Shown here piece after piece: positions 46,805-54,847 of a DNA stretch of 64,000 nucleotides (positions within the stretch are counted from its first letter, which is position 1; each line of letters begins with the position of its first letter). This DNA comes from Paraburkholderia sp. BL23I1N1. GTDB taxonomy: Bacteria; Pseudomonadota; Gammaproteobacteria; Burkholderiales; Burkholderiaceae. A program made the translations under genes and the position numbers. The stretch lies in assembly GCF_003610295.1 (NCBI RefSeq), contig NZ_RAPV01000001.1:744001-808000 (forward strand), given 5' to 3'. The notes under the pieces were generated by a model, which was given only the letters and a program-made list of their open reading frames with translations, was not told where the DNA came from and did no database searches.

Positions 46805-47579
46805 ACAATGCGCTCGCACAAGAGTTTCGAGACCATACGCCGGGGAGGTGGCCGACGCTGATTCGATTGCGTTCGAACTGCGCATATTAGCCACAGATAT
46901 GCGGCTCATGAGTCTCACGTTTCAAAGCGTTAGGCGCGGACCATCAGCCACGGTAAAAGTCACAGCGCATGATGGATACCAAGACAACCGGGCAGCGTCG
47001 CTAGAACAGCGACTGCAATCGGACTCGACCACAAGAGTGGGACGGCACGCAACGATTTGATTTCGTCAAACAAGCGCGGCGTCGATTACGCAAATGGTCA
47101 ATATGCGAGGGCTGGTCGTCTGGAGGAGCACCATGCCGGCGAAATACAGCGCCAAGGGGGAATACTTGTGCACCGCCTGTGTTGAGTCCCGCTTCACCGG
47201 AAGCCTTATGTTCCCGCCAGCTATGCGTTACTTTGTCTCTGTTGGGCCAAAGGAACTGTCCTGGTTCATTCCGGTTCGCGCCGTTTTGCCAATCCGCTGA
47301 AATGTCGCCGCAACTAAGTGCGACTGTTTACTTTACCGTACAAAGCCAATATCGCAACCTGGAGGTTATATGAGCACCCGCCGGTGCCTGTACCAACCTC
47401 ATAAGCGAATCTACTGCACGCGCTGTACACTATATCTTTAATTGCCAATATTGCAAGCTAAGCGGTAATCGTGCCAAGAGTAAAATAAACCGGCGTATTC
47501 TATTTTTAATAAATGTGGCCGTTGTGAAATCATTGCAGCATGTTACTCTCTGTGAGGGAATAACTCACTTGGAGGGTCC
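46805..47579. other. A+T-richer gap after the retron
   Basis: 775 bp with no recognisable gene. A 55-codon plus-strand frame from 47133 (MPAKYSAKGEYLCTACVESR) has no clear ribosome site and no family resemblance. The stretch 47400-47560 is notably A+T-rich and probably contains the promoter of the next gene. Confidence 0.4.
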
Positions 47580-48110
47580 ATGGACAAATCGGATGAGATA
47601 GTCTTCGCTCCGTCAATTGACTGGGCCAAGAGGAAAGCCAAACTCTTGCGAAAGCGTATTGGTCCAGATTCGATTACTCATACTGCCGCTCTCGACCTGC
47701 TATCCAGAACGTACGGGTTTAGGAACTGGTCGGATTACGTTCATTTCAAAACCAGCGACATGGCGTTCGAAACAGGGTGGGATACTGAACTTCTTGAAAA
47801 GACGCTCGACGAGAGGCGTTACCTTCAGTCAACGACATTGATGTCCGAGTTGGGACTGACGGAGGCTGAAGCCCTTCAGGTGCTAGCAGACGTCGGCGTC
47901 TCAGGAAAAGCAGTGAATTCGAAAACGAACGCGGCAGAATCGGCCCCTACTCCGGAACAAAGCTTCACGCCGGTTTCGCTTGTCAAGCGTCACAATACGG
48001 CTTTGACGATGTTGCGGTATTACACGCCCGCTGGAAGCCGATGTGATGCGGAGCCTGAAGGCAATGGCTGCGAACTGGTCCAAGGTCCAGATGCTCGAAC
48101 GCGTCAGTGA
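47580..48110 (+). CDS. Hypothetical protein with glyoxalase-superfamily-type N-terminus, altered C-terminus
   Basis: 176-aa protein; GGAG lies 8 nt before the ATG. The N-terminal segment IDWAKRKAKLLRKRIGPDSI, THTAALDLLSRTYGFRNWSD resembles the short helical region (AKxLRKxL...HxxALELxAxxxGFRDW) common in accessory proteins annotated as glyoxalase-superfamily. From about residue 150 the frame reads out of phase through a relic of another gene (48031-48150), so the last 25 residues are probably not original. Confidence 0.6.
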   Translation: MDKSDEIVFAPSIDWAKRKAKLLRKRIGPDSITHTAALDLLSRTYGFRNWSDYVHFKTSDMAFETGWDTELLEKTLDERRYLQSTTLMSELGLTEAEALQVLADVGVSGKAVNSKTNAAESAPTPEQSFTPVSLVKRHNTALTMLRYYTPAGSRCDAEPEGNGCELVQGPDARTRQ

Positions 48111-48150
48111 CCCCGAGAATGTGCCCCCCATCAATCCCTTCGCTCAGTAA
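48031..48150 (+). pseudogene. 3' fragment of a homologue of the 43779 gene
   Basis: In the third frame it reads LEADVMRSLKAMAANWSKVQ to PINPFAQ and a stop at 48150, closely matching the C-terminus of the protein at 43779-44282. Only the last 39 codons remain. It ends 14 nt before the dnaE2 stop, on the opposite strand. Confidence 0.75.
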
Positions 48151-48164
48151 GGCCGGAAGCTGCT

Positions 48165-51100
48165 TTAGCAGAAGTTTCGACTGACTGCGGTAAGTCCGCC
48201 GAGCAGGTGCGACATGTCGACAAGCCGTTGCGCGACCAGGTGGCGCACCTCGCCCTCGCATTGCCACGTTCCGTAGACCGCCAGCAGGGCAGCACTCAGC
48301 GCTTCCTGTCGGAACTTCTCCTGCAGCGACGGCCAGATGATGACGTTCACATTGCCCGTCTCGTCTTCGATGGTCACAAACATCACGCCTTTTGCGGTCC
48401 CGGGGCGCTGACGTACCGTGACCAGCCCACAACCACGAGCGAGCCTGCCGTTGCGGTACGTCATGAGCGTCGCGGCCGGCACAAGACAGTGTTCGAGTAG
48501 CACCGGCCGCAGCAGCGATAACGGGTGCCGGCCTAGCGTGAGGCTCATCGAGTTGTAGTCGGCAACGATGTCTTCCCCTTCCGACGGCGTGCCGAGCACC
48601 GGCGTGTCATCATCCACTCGCGCATCGGCGAGAATGTCGCGGTCGGATACCGCGGCCACCGACGCCCAGAGGGCTTCACGCCGGTTGCCGGCGAGCGACG
48701 ACAACGAGTTCGCTGCAGCAAGAACCTGGAGGTCTTTCCGGTCGAGTTGGGCGCGTTTCGCGAGGTCGCTGACCGTTCCGAACTGTCTCACGGCTCTGGC
48801 GGCTTCAATGCGCTCCGCCGCGCCATCCTTCATGCCCCTGAGTAGCGACAGGCCAAGGCGTACTGCTGGCCTTGATGCAGAGCTGTGAGGCTCAAGTACC
48901 GAGTCCCAGTTGCTGATGGTGACGTCGGCCGGCAGCACCTTCACACCGTGACGCTGCGCGTCCTGGATGAGCTGCGACGCGGAGTAAAACCCGAGCGGCA
49001 TGCTGTTCAGCATCGCAGCGAGAAATGCCTCGGGTTCGTGGCACTTGAGCCAGCTGCTCGCATAGACGAGCAACGCGAACGACGCCGCGTGACTTTCCGG
49101 GAAACCGTATTCGCCGAACCCATGAATCTGCTGGCAGATTGATTCGGCGAAGTCCTTCTCGTAGCCGCGCTGCATCATCCCGTTGACGATGCGGTCGTAG
49201 TATTTGTCGAGGCCACCCTTGCGCTTCCAAGCCGCCATCGCGCGGCGCAGCTGGTCCGCCTCGCCTGGTGTAAAGCCGGCAGCCAGGATTGCGACCTGCA
49301 TTACCTGCTCCTGGAAGATGGGCACGCCCAGCGTTCGCCCGAGCGCAACCTTCAGTGCATCGCTGGGATACGTTACAGGTTCCAGCCCCTGGCGGCGGCG
49401 CAGGTACGGATGCACAGCGCCACCCTGAATCGGGCCCGGCCGCACGATGGCAACCTCAATGACGAGGTCGTAGAATTCGCGCGGCTTCATCCGCGGCAGC
49501 ATGCTCATTTGTGCGCGCGACTCAATCTGGAACACGCCCACCGTGTCGGCGCGCGAAATCATCTCGTACGTCGCTTCGTCTTCGGCAGGAATATCCTGCA
49601 TCTCGAACCGCTCGCCACGCTGCTCCGACACGATGTCGAGCGTGCGACGAATCGCCGACAGCATCCCGAGAGCAAGCACATCAATTTTCAGCAGGCCAAG
49701 CGCTTCGAGGTCGTCCTTGTCCCACTGAATCGCAGACCGGTCGGCCATGGCGGCATTCTCGACGGGCACGAGGCGCGTGAGCTTGCAGCGGCTTATGACG
49801 AAGCCCCCGGAATGCTGTGACAGGTGACGCGGGAAATTGAGAATCTGGGCGGCCAGTTTCGCCCACAGACCGATGAGCGGATTCTCCGGGTCAAGCCCGG
49901 ATTCCGCGAAGCGCTTGAGAAGGTCCGTCGAATGGTCGAACCACTGATGCGACTTCGCGACCTTGTCCACAATCTGAGGGTCGACGCCGAGCGCCTTGCC
50001 GCTTTCGCGCAGCGCGCCGCGCGGCCGGTAGGTGGACACCGCGGCTGCGATGGCCGCGCGGTCGCGCCCGTACTTGCGGTAGATGTACTGTATGACCTCT
50101 TCGCGACGCTGGTGCTCGAAGTCCACGTCGATGTCAGGTGGCTCGCCGCGTTCCTTGCTGATGAAGCGCTCGAACAGCATGTTACCGCGGGATGGGTCGA
50201 CCTCGGTCACACCCAGACAGTAGCAAACCGCGCTGTTTGCCGCGGACCCGCGTCCCTGACACAGAATGTGCTGGCTGCGCGCAAAGCGCACGATGTCGTA
50301 GACCGTGAGGAAGTAGGCTTCATATTCCATCTCACGGATGAGTTGCAGTTCGTACTCAATCTGCTCCTGCACGCTGTGCGGAATGCCATTGGGATAGCGC
50401 CGGTGCGCACCGATGTAGGTTTCCTGCCGCAGATACGCCTCGTGCGCGAAGCCCTCTGGCACAAGCTCGTCAGGATATTCGTAGCGAAGCTCGTCGAGCG
50501 AGAAATGACATCGCTCCAGAATGTTGAGCGTCTCCGACAGCACGTGCGTCGGATAGAGGTTGCCCAGACGCAATCGCGAGCGCAGATGCCCTTCGGCATT
50601 CGGCGCGAGGTCGTATCCGCATTCAGCCACCGTCTTCCGCAGCCGGATTGCCGTCATTGTGTCCTGGAGCGGCTTGCGTGACCGGACGTGCATAAGGACA
50701 TTGCCTGTCGCCACTACGGGCACGCGATACTGGTCGGCCACATGCTGGACGATGCCGCGATGAATGTCGTCCATCGCGCGCTGGTGCATGACGAGCCCGG
50801 CCCATGCGCGGCCCGTAAAGACATCGTTCATCCATTCGAGCTGAGACGCAAGCACATCTTCTTTAGCAGGGAAATCCGGCACCAGGATGGCGAGGCAGTC
50901 CGGCATGCCTCTGAGGTGCGCGCAGCCTTTCTCTGGCTTCGAGATGTCGTGCGGTGTCAGCAGATATTCGCCCTTCGACGCACGCATGCGCCCCAGCGTG
51001 ATGAGCTCGGACAGGTTGCCATAGCCTTCCCGATTCTGTGCCAGCAGGATGAGGCCGAACGCCGGCGTTCGGTCCGCATGCACGAGCTGGAAGTACGAGC

Positions 51101-51314
51101 CGATGACGAGCGGAAGCTTCTGTTTCTTAGCCTCGACATGTGCGCGCACGACGCCGGCGAGTGAACACTCATCCGTTATTGCGAGGCCAGAATATCCGAG
51201 AAGCGAGGCGCGTTGTACCAGTTCTTCTCCGTGTGACGCACCACGAAGAAACGAGAAGTTGGTGAATGCAAAAAGCTCCGCATAGTCCGGCAGCATCGAC
51301 GAAGGAAAGTCCAT
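48165..51314 (-). CDS. dnaE2: Error-prone DNA polymerase DnaE2
   Basis: 1049-aa C-family polymerase of the SOS mutasome. An N-terminal PHP domain (PDYAELFAFTNFSFLRGASH), palm with PPDIDVDFEHQRREEVIQYI and the second acidic motif KIDVLALGMLSAIRR, fingers, tandem helix-hairpin-helix and a C-terminal OB fold (GLVTVRQRPGTAKGVMFVTI) are in the usual order. Length is normal. It is the third gene of imuA-imuB-dnaE2, 12 nt after imuB, and carries out translesion synthesis with ImuB as clamp-binding hub. Confidence 0.97.
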   Translation of the reverse strand: MDFPSSMLPDYAELFAFTNFSFLRGASHGEELVQRASLLGYSGLAITDECSLAGVVRAHVEAKKQKLPLVIGSYFQLVHADRTPAFGLILLAQNREGYGNLSELITLGRMRASKGEYLLTPHDISKPEKGCAHLRGMPDCLAILVPDFPAKEDVLASQLEWMNDVFTGRAWAGLVMHQRAMDDIHRGIVQHVADQYRVPVVATGNVLMHVRSRKPLQDTMTAIRLRKTVAECGYDLAPNAEGHLRSRLRLGNLYPTHVLSETLNILERCHFSLDELRYEYPDELVPEGFAHEAYLRQETYIGAHRRYPNGIPHSVQEQIEYELQLIREMEYEAYFLTVYDIVRFARSQHILCQGRGSAANSAVCYCLGVTEVDPSRGNMLFERFISKERGEPPDIDVDFEHQRREEVIQYIYRKYGRDRAAIAAAVSTYRPRGALRESGKALGVDPQIVDKVAKSHQWFDHSTDLLKRFAESGLDPENPLIGLWAKLAAQILNFPRHLSQHSGGFVISRCKLTRLVPVENAAMADRSAIQWDKDDLEALGLLKIDVLALGMLSAIRRTLDIVSEQRGERFEMQDIPAEDEATYEMISRADTVGVFQIESRAQMSMLPRMKPREFYDLVIEVAIVRPGPIQGGAVHPYLRRRQGLEPVTYPSDALKVALGRTLGVPIFQEQVMQVAILAAGFTPGEADQLRRAMAAWKRKGGLDKYYDRIVNGMMQRGYEKDFAESICQQIHGFGEYGFPESHAASFALLVYASSWLKCHEPEAFLAAMLNSMPLGFYSASQLIQDAQRHGVKVLPADVTISNWDSVLEPHSSASRPAVRLGLSLLRGMKDGAAERIEAARAVRQFGTVSDLAKRAQLDRKDLQVLAAANSLSSLAGNRREALWASVAAVSDRDILADARVDDDTPVLGTPSEGEDIVADYNSMSLTLGRHPLSLLRPVLLEHCLVPAATLMTYRNGRLARGCGLVTVRQRPGTAKGVMFVTIEDETGNVNVIIWPSLQEKFRQEALSAALLAVYGTWQCEGEVRHLVAQRLVDMSHLLGGLTAVSRNFC

Positions 51315-51326
51315 GGCAGTACCGTC

Positions 51327-52790
51327 TTAGCCGAACAGACCATGGAGGAACCAGCGGACTTCTTCCGTCTTCACGCCCGGACGTTCGCGATAAATCCAGA
51401 AGCAGCTCTTGTCGGCGGCTTCCGCGACGTAGTAGTCGCGTGTGACGGCTTCACTGTCATGCCATCCCGCTTCAATGCGCTCACCCATCGAGACAAGCCT
51501 GAGCGGCGAGCCGTAAAACGGTCGATGGTTCTTCATCATGAGCTTGATGGGTTCATCGAGCAGCCAGGTCGGTCGTGGCAGTTCCTGCGGAGGCGTCTGC
51601 GACTTCGCGTCGTTCTGGATGGGCACCCAGCGGTTCGCCATCTCGGGTCTGTGGTCGGATGTGGGTGCCGCGCGCTCCACGTTCTCAGCGCCGAGTCGAG
51701 CAACCAGCAGCTCGATGAGGCGGTTGTGGTCTTCAGCCGACCCACCCGGGTCAGGAAACAGCAAATCGCTTGGCGGCTCGGCGGGCTGCACGCTGGAAGC
51801 CATCAGGCGAACCGCGAGCACGGCAGCCGACAGTTCGGTGCGCCCCAGACGTTCCTTCAGGAGGCGAACAAGATGCTCCTCGTGCCACGTCGGCTCGGCG
51901 AGAGCGATGTCGAGGAAGGTGGGTTCGACGGCTTCGCGTCCACGCTCATGTTCGAGCGACACAGTGGCGTGGGTCAGCGCCAGCTGTTGCGCGCTCAGCC
52001 AGCCGCACATCTGAACGATGAGCCTTCGCGCGGAAAACAGGATGGCGTCGGCGTGCTCGACGCGGTCGGGAAGTTCAGTTCGGGCACTGAAGGTGGGCGG
52101 CACTTCCAGCCATTGAAACAGCTCAGGTGACAGGCCATAGGCGCGGTCGAGCGCATCGAGCAAATCCAGTCCGCAACGCTTCTTCAGCCCGGCGCGCGGC
52201 AGGCGGCGGATGTCACTGAGCACCCGGCAGCCCAGACCTTGAAACCAGTCAGCGAACGCGCGGAGCTCCTGGACGACCGTGAACGGCAACGCATTGAGGT
52301 TTCGTTCGAGCGACGGCATCTTGAGCACGCGACACCGGCCCCGCTTCGCGAGCAGCCATGCGCCCTGACCGGTCGGCGCCACGCTCATGCGCGCGGTCAC
52401 GCCGACGGATTTGACGACTTCACGCATCAGTACGCAGACACGACGTATGCCGCCGAAGAGCCGCAGGCTGGCCGTCACGTCCATGACGATGGTTTCCTCG
52501 TCGCAGACCGCGACCTGCGGCGAGAAGCGCAGCAGACCGAAGGCGACCTCGCGTTGCATTTCCCGTTCACGCTCAACGCTGCGGTCGTACATCAGGGCGT
52601 CGGGCGATAACGTGGTGACGCCGCCCCGTTTCATTCCAGGTAGTACGCCGGCTTCCCGCGCCATCGAATCCATCACCACGACCTTGTCGCGCTCGAGCAC
52701 GACGCACCCGTGTTCAGTCGGAGGTGACCACCTCGGACGGAACACCTCCAGCGAAAGCCGGGGCAGGTAGATGGCGACGAACACGGCCAT
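51327..52790 (-). CDS. imuB: ImuB, Y-family polymerase-like mutasome hub
   Basis: 487-aa Y-family protein that lacks catalytic acidic residues and acts as scaffold binding the beta clamp, ImuA and DnaE2. It starts MAVFVAIYLPRLSLEVFRPR and keeps the fold segments GMKRGGVTTLSPDA and LRLFGGIRRVCVLMREVVKS. The start at 52790 lies 77 nt inside the end of imuA; the frame is open upstream to 52964 with unrelated sequence. The C-terminal PRPTWLLDEPIKLM region is typical of the family. Confidence 0.94.
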   Translation of the reverse strand: MAVFVAIYLPRLSLEVFRPRWSPPTEHGCVVLERDKVVVMDSMAREAGVLPGMKRGGVTTLSPDALMYDRSVEREREMQREVAFGLLRFSPQVAVCDEETIVMDVTASLRLFGGIRRVCVLMREVVKSVGVTARMSVAPTGQGAWLLAKRGRCRVLKMPSLERNLNALPFTVVQELRAFADWFQGLGCRVLSDIRRLPRAGLKKRCGLDLLDALDRAYGLSPELFQWLEVPPTFSARTELPDRVEHADAILFSARRLIVQMCGWLSAQQLALTHATVSLEHERGREAVEPTFLDIALAEPTWHEEHLVRLLKERLGRTELSAAVLAVRLMASSVQPAEPPSDLLFPDPGGSAEDHNRLIELLVARLGAENVERAAPTSDHRPEMANRWVPIQNDAKSQTPPQELPRPTWLLDEPIKLMMKNHRPFYGSPLRLVSMGERIEAGWHDSEAVTRDYYVAEAADKSCFWIYRERPGVKTEEVRWFLHGLFG

Positions 52791-53427
52791 AGGGGCTGAG
52801 GGTAATCGGTGAGGGTTGCAGGGTGATGGACAGTGTTTCGGTTCGCGTCGGGCCTCGTCGCTTGACGACATCGACGACGAGGCCGCCGTTAGCCGGTCTG
52901 ACGGCGAGCCGCAGCGTGGCGGGTGAGGCATCCTGCGCGCTGGCCAGCGGCCGCATGAGCACAAGGAGCGTTTCCGATGCCTGCGCTGCCAGATGTAATC
53001 GCCGCAGCGCCTCGGTCCGGATGTGCTGCTGCCACAGGATGAGCGCGCCGCAGCTCTTTGCCTGAAGCACGCGCTCCGCGCACCAGAGCGCGTCCGCCGT
53101 CTTCGGTGCCCGCAATCTCATGAGCCGGTCCACCGGCAGGCCGAGATAGGAGAACGCCAGCGAATTGGGGACATGCGGCGGCTGCAGCAGCACAACCGGT
53201 CGCGCACTCAATTCCGCGAGCGCCGGCTTCAGGAGCCGCATCTCGCCAATCCCTGGCTGCTGGACCAGCAGTTCCACCAGTGCACCCAACGGCCAGCCAC
53301 CGCCAGGCAGTTCGGCCGACAGGGCTGCGTAGCCCGTATCGACCGTCCTGCCATGAGCACGCGCGAGTTGCGCCCCGCGCCACAGCGCTGGGTGAATCGA
53401 CTCGACGTGTTGGAGCAGGGTTGCCAT
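52714..53427 (-). CDS. imuA: ImuA, RecA/SulA-like mutasome protein
   Basis: 237-aa RecA-fold protein (SulA-like annotation) of the mutasome: HPALWRGAQLARAHGRTVDT at the N-terminus, then LPGGGWPLGALVELLVQQPG in the position of Walker A and PPHVPNSLAFSYLGLPVDRL. First gene of the operon, with its start 8 bp from a LexA box. Confidence 0.95.
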   Translation of the reverse strand: MATLLQHVESIHPALWRGAQLARAHGRTVDTGYAALSAELPGGGWPLGALVELLVQQPGIGEMRLLKPALAELSARPVVLLQPPHVPNSLAFSYLGLPVDRLMRLRAPKTADALWCAERVLQAKSCGALILWQQHIRTEALRRLHLAAQASETLLVLMRPLASAQDASPATLRLAVRPANGGLVVDVVKRRGPTRTETLSITLQPSPITLSPYGRVRRHLPAPAFAGGVPSEVVTSD

Positions 53428-53435
53428 GGCAATAA

Positions 53436-53457
53436 ATACTGTATGGATGTACAGTAT
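53436..53457. promoter_or_regulatory. LexA box (SOS operator)
   Basis: CTGTATGGATGTACAG at 53439-53454 fits the CTG-N10-CAG consensus, and the dyad extends by three bases on each side. It is 8 bp upstream of imuA on the minus strand and 58 bp upstream of the plus-strand gene at 53516, so it may govern both directions. Confidence 0.93.
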
Positions 53458-53515
53458 CGTATCTTAAAAATTACGTTTGTGAAGTGCCCCTTTTTGGTCA
53501 CTACGGGAGACGTCG

Positions 53516-53797
53516 ATGGACATGCCTGTGCGCAAGCACCCTATGCCGGAGATTGCGGCGTTCGTGGCCGGATTGCGCGACGCGTTCGGGGATGCGACTA
53601 TTGACGAGGCGGTTGCGCGCGGCAGAGCGGGTGAGTCGACGTTCTTCGCGAGCGAGAATGGCCGGACGGTGGGCACGAGGGCTGCCGACGCAGTGAACTG
53701 CTGGCGAGTTGACGACAGCGTGCGGGACCGGCACTTCTGTCCCGGATGCGACGGGTCGTGCATCGTGACCGAAATACGGTGCAGTCAACGCAGATGA
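53516..53797 (+). CDS. Small hypothetical protein next to the SOS operator
   Basis: 93-aa protein starting MDMPVRKHPMPEIAAFVAGL with GGGAG upstream. The C-terminal part has RHFCPGCDGSCIVTEIRC, four cysteines that could hold a metal. No family recognised. It is transcribed divergently from imuA and 38 nt ahead of the SRAP gene, so SOS induction is plausible. Confidence 0.6.
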   Translation: MDMPVRKHPMPEIAAFVAGLRDAFGDATIDEAVARGRAGESTFFASENGRTVGTRAADAVNCWRVDDSVRDRHFCPGCDGSCIVTEIRCSQRR

Positions 53798-53834
53798 TTG
53801 AGCGGGCAACCGCATCGACCAACGGAGATGACGC

Positions 53835-54794
53835 ATGTGCTACTCGGCTCAAATCCAGGCGGACTACCGTCGATATGTACGGATGTTCGGCGCGCACATG
53901 GACATCGCCGAGTTCGCGCGTCTCTACTTCCTTCAGGCGGAAGGGAGCAGCGCGAAGACGCCGAAAGCGCTCGACGATGCGTTCTGCGACCCACAGAACG
54001 ATGGCGAGCGTGAGATTTGGCAATTCATCGACAGGACGCGCGCCCAGCAGAAGACGAAACTCGAGCAGGAGCTCTTCAAGCAGCGAACCCGCCTGACGGA
54101 TGCTGAGCGCAAGCTGGAATCTAAGGTAACGAAGGCTGCGACCGAAAGCCGGCGCATCGCCACCGACAAAATCGACGCGGCGCTTGGTCGCATCGAAGAC
54201 ATCAACCGGACCGAATTAAAGCCGCGCGACTCGCGCATCTTCCCAGGGTGGTACGCGCCGGTGTTGGTGATGGAGAACGGTGAATACGTGGTCAAGCCGA
54301 TGCGATACCAGTGTCGGGTTGCTGGCACGCCAGCCAGTTTCGATGTGAAATATCCGGGGACATACAATGCCCGCAAAAATTCGCTGGAAAGTTTCTGGAA
54401 ATCGTGCTTCGGCCACACGCACGGTGTGTTGCTCGTCGAGGTCTTCTACGAGAACGTGAAGAACGCAAAGATGGAAGGCACGGTGCTGGAAACGCATGAG
54501 AAGGACGAGAACGTCGTCCTTGAGTTTCGCCCAAGCAACCGGCAGCTGATGCACGTGGCCTGCCTGTGGTCGCGATGGACCAAACCGGGTGAGCCGGATT
54601 TGCTGTCATTCGCGGCCATCACCGACGACCCTCCGCCGGAGATTGAAGCGGCCGGTCATGACCGCTGCATCATCCCCATCAAACCTGAGAACATCGAAGC
54701 GTGGCTCAATCCTAGCGCATCGAGCTTGGAAGCGATGTACGCCATCCTCGATGAGAAGGACCGGCCTTACTACGAACACAAACTTGCGGCGTGA
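53835..54794 (+). CDS. SRAP (YedK/HMCES-type) abasic-site protein
   Basis: 319-aa SOS-response-associated peptidase-fold protein. Cys2, which links to abasic sites in single-stranded DNA after Met removal, is in MCYSAQ instead of the common MCGR start. NARKNSLESF (178-187) supplies the Asn/Arg/Glu elements and GHDRC (274-278) the active-site His. Residues about 55-130 are a charged helical insert, probably coiled coil, which makes it longer than YedK (222 aa). GGAG lies 7 nt before the ATG. It acts in the same damage-tolerance setting as the mutasome. Confidence 0.88.
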   Translation: MCYSAQIQADYRRYVRMFGAHMDIAEFARLYFLQAEGSSAKTPKALDDAFCDPQNDGEREIWQFIDRTRAQQKTKLEQELFKQRTRLTDAERKLESKVTKAATESRRIATDKIDAALGRIEDINRTELKPRDSRIFPGWYAPVLVMENGEYVVKPMRYQCRVAGTPASFDVKYPGTYNARKNSLESFWKSCFGHTHGVLLVEVFYENVKNAKMEGTVLETHEKDENVVLEFRPSNRQLMHVACLWSRWTKPGEPDLLSFAAITDDPPPEIEAAGHDRCIIPIKPENIEAWLNPSASSLEAMYAILDEKDRPYYEHKLAA

Positions 54795-54847
54795 GGCGCG
54801 GTCAACCGCCTGTTGTCCGTTGCGCTGAAGAAGACGCCGTTGTGTCA

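Noticed and set aside
49824..50681. 285-codon plus-strand frame inside dnaE2
   Set aside because: Antisense to conserved polymerase motifs.
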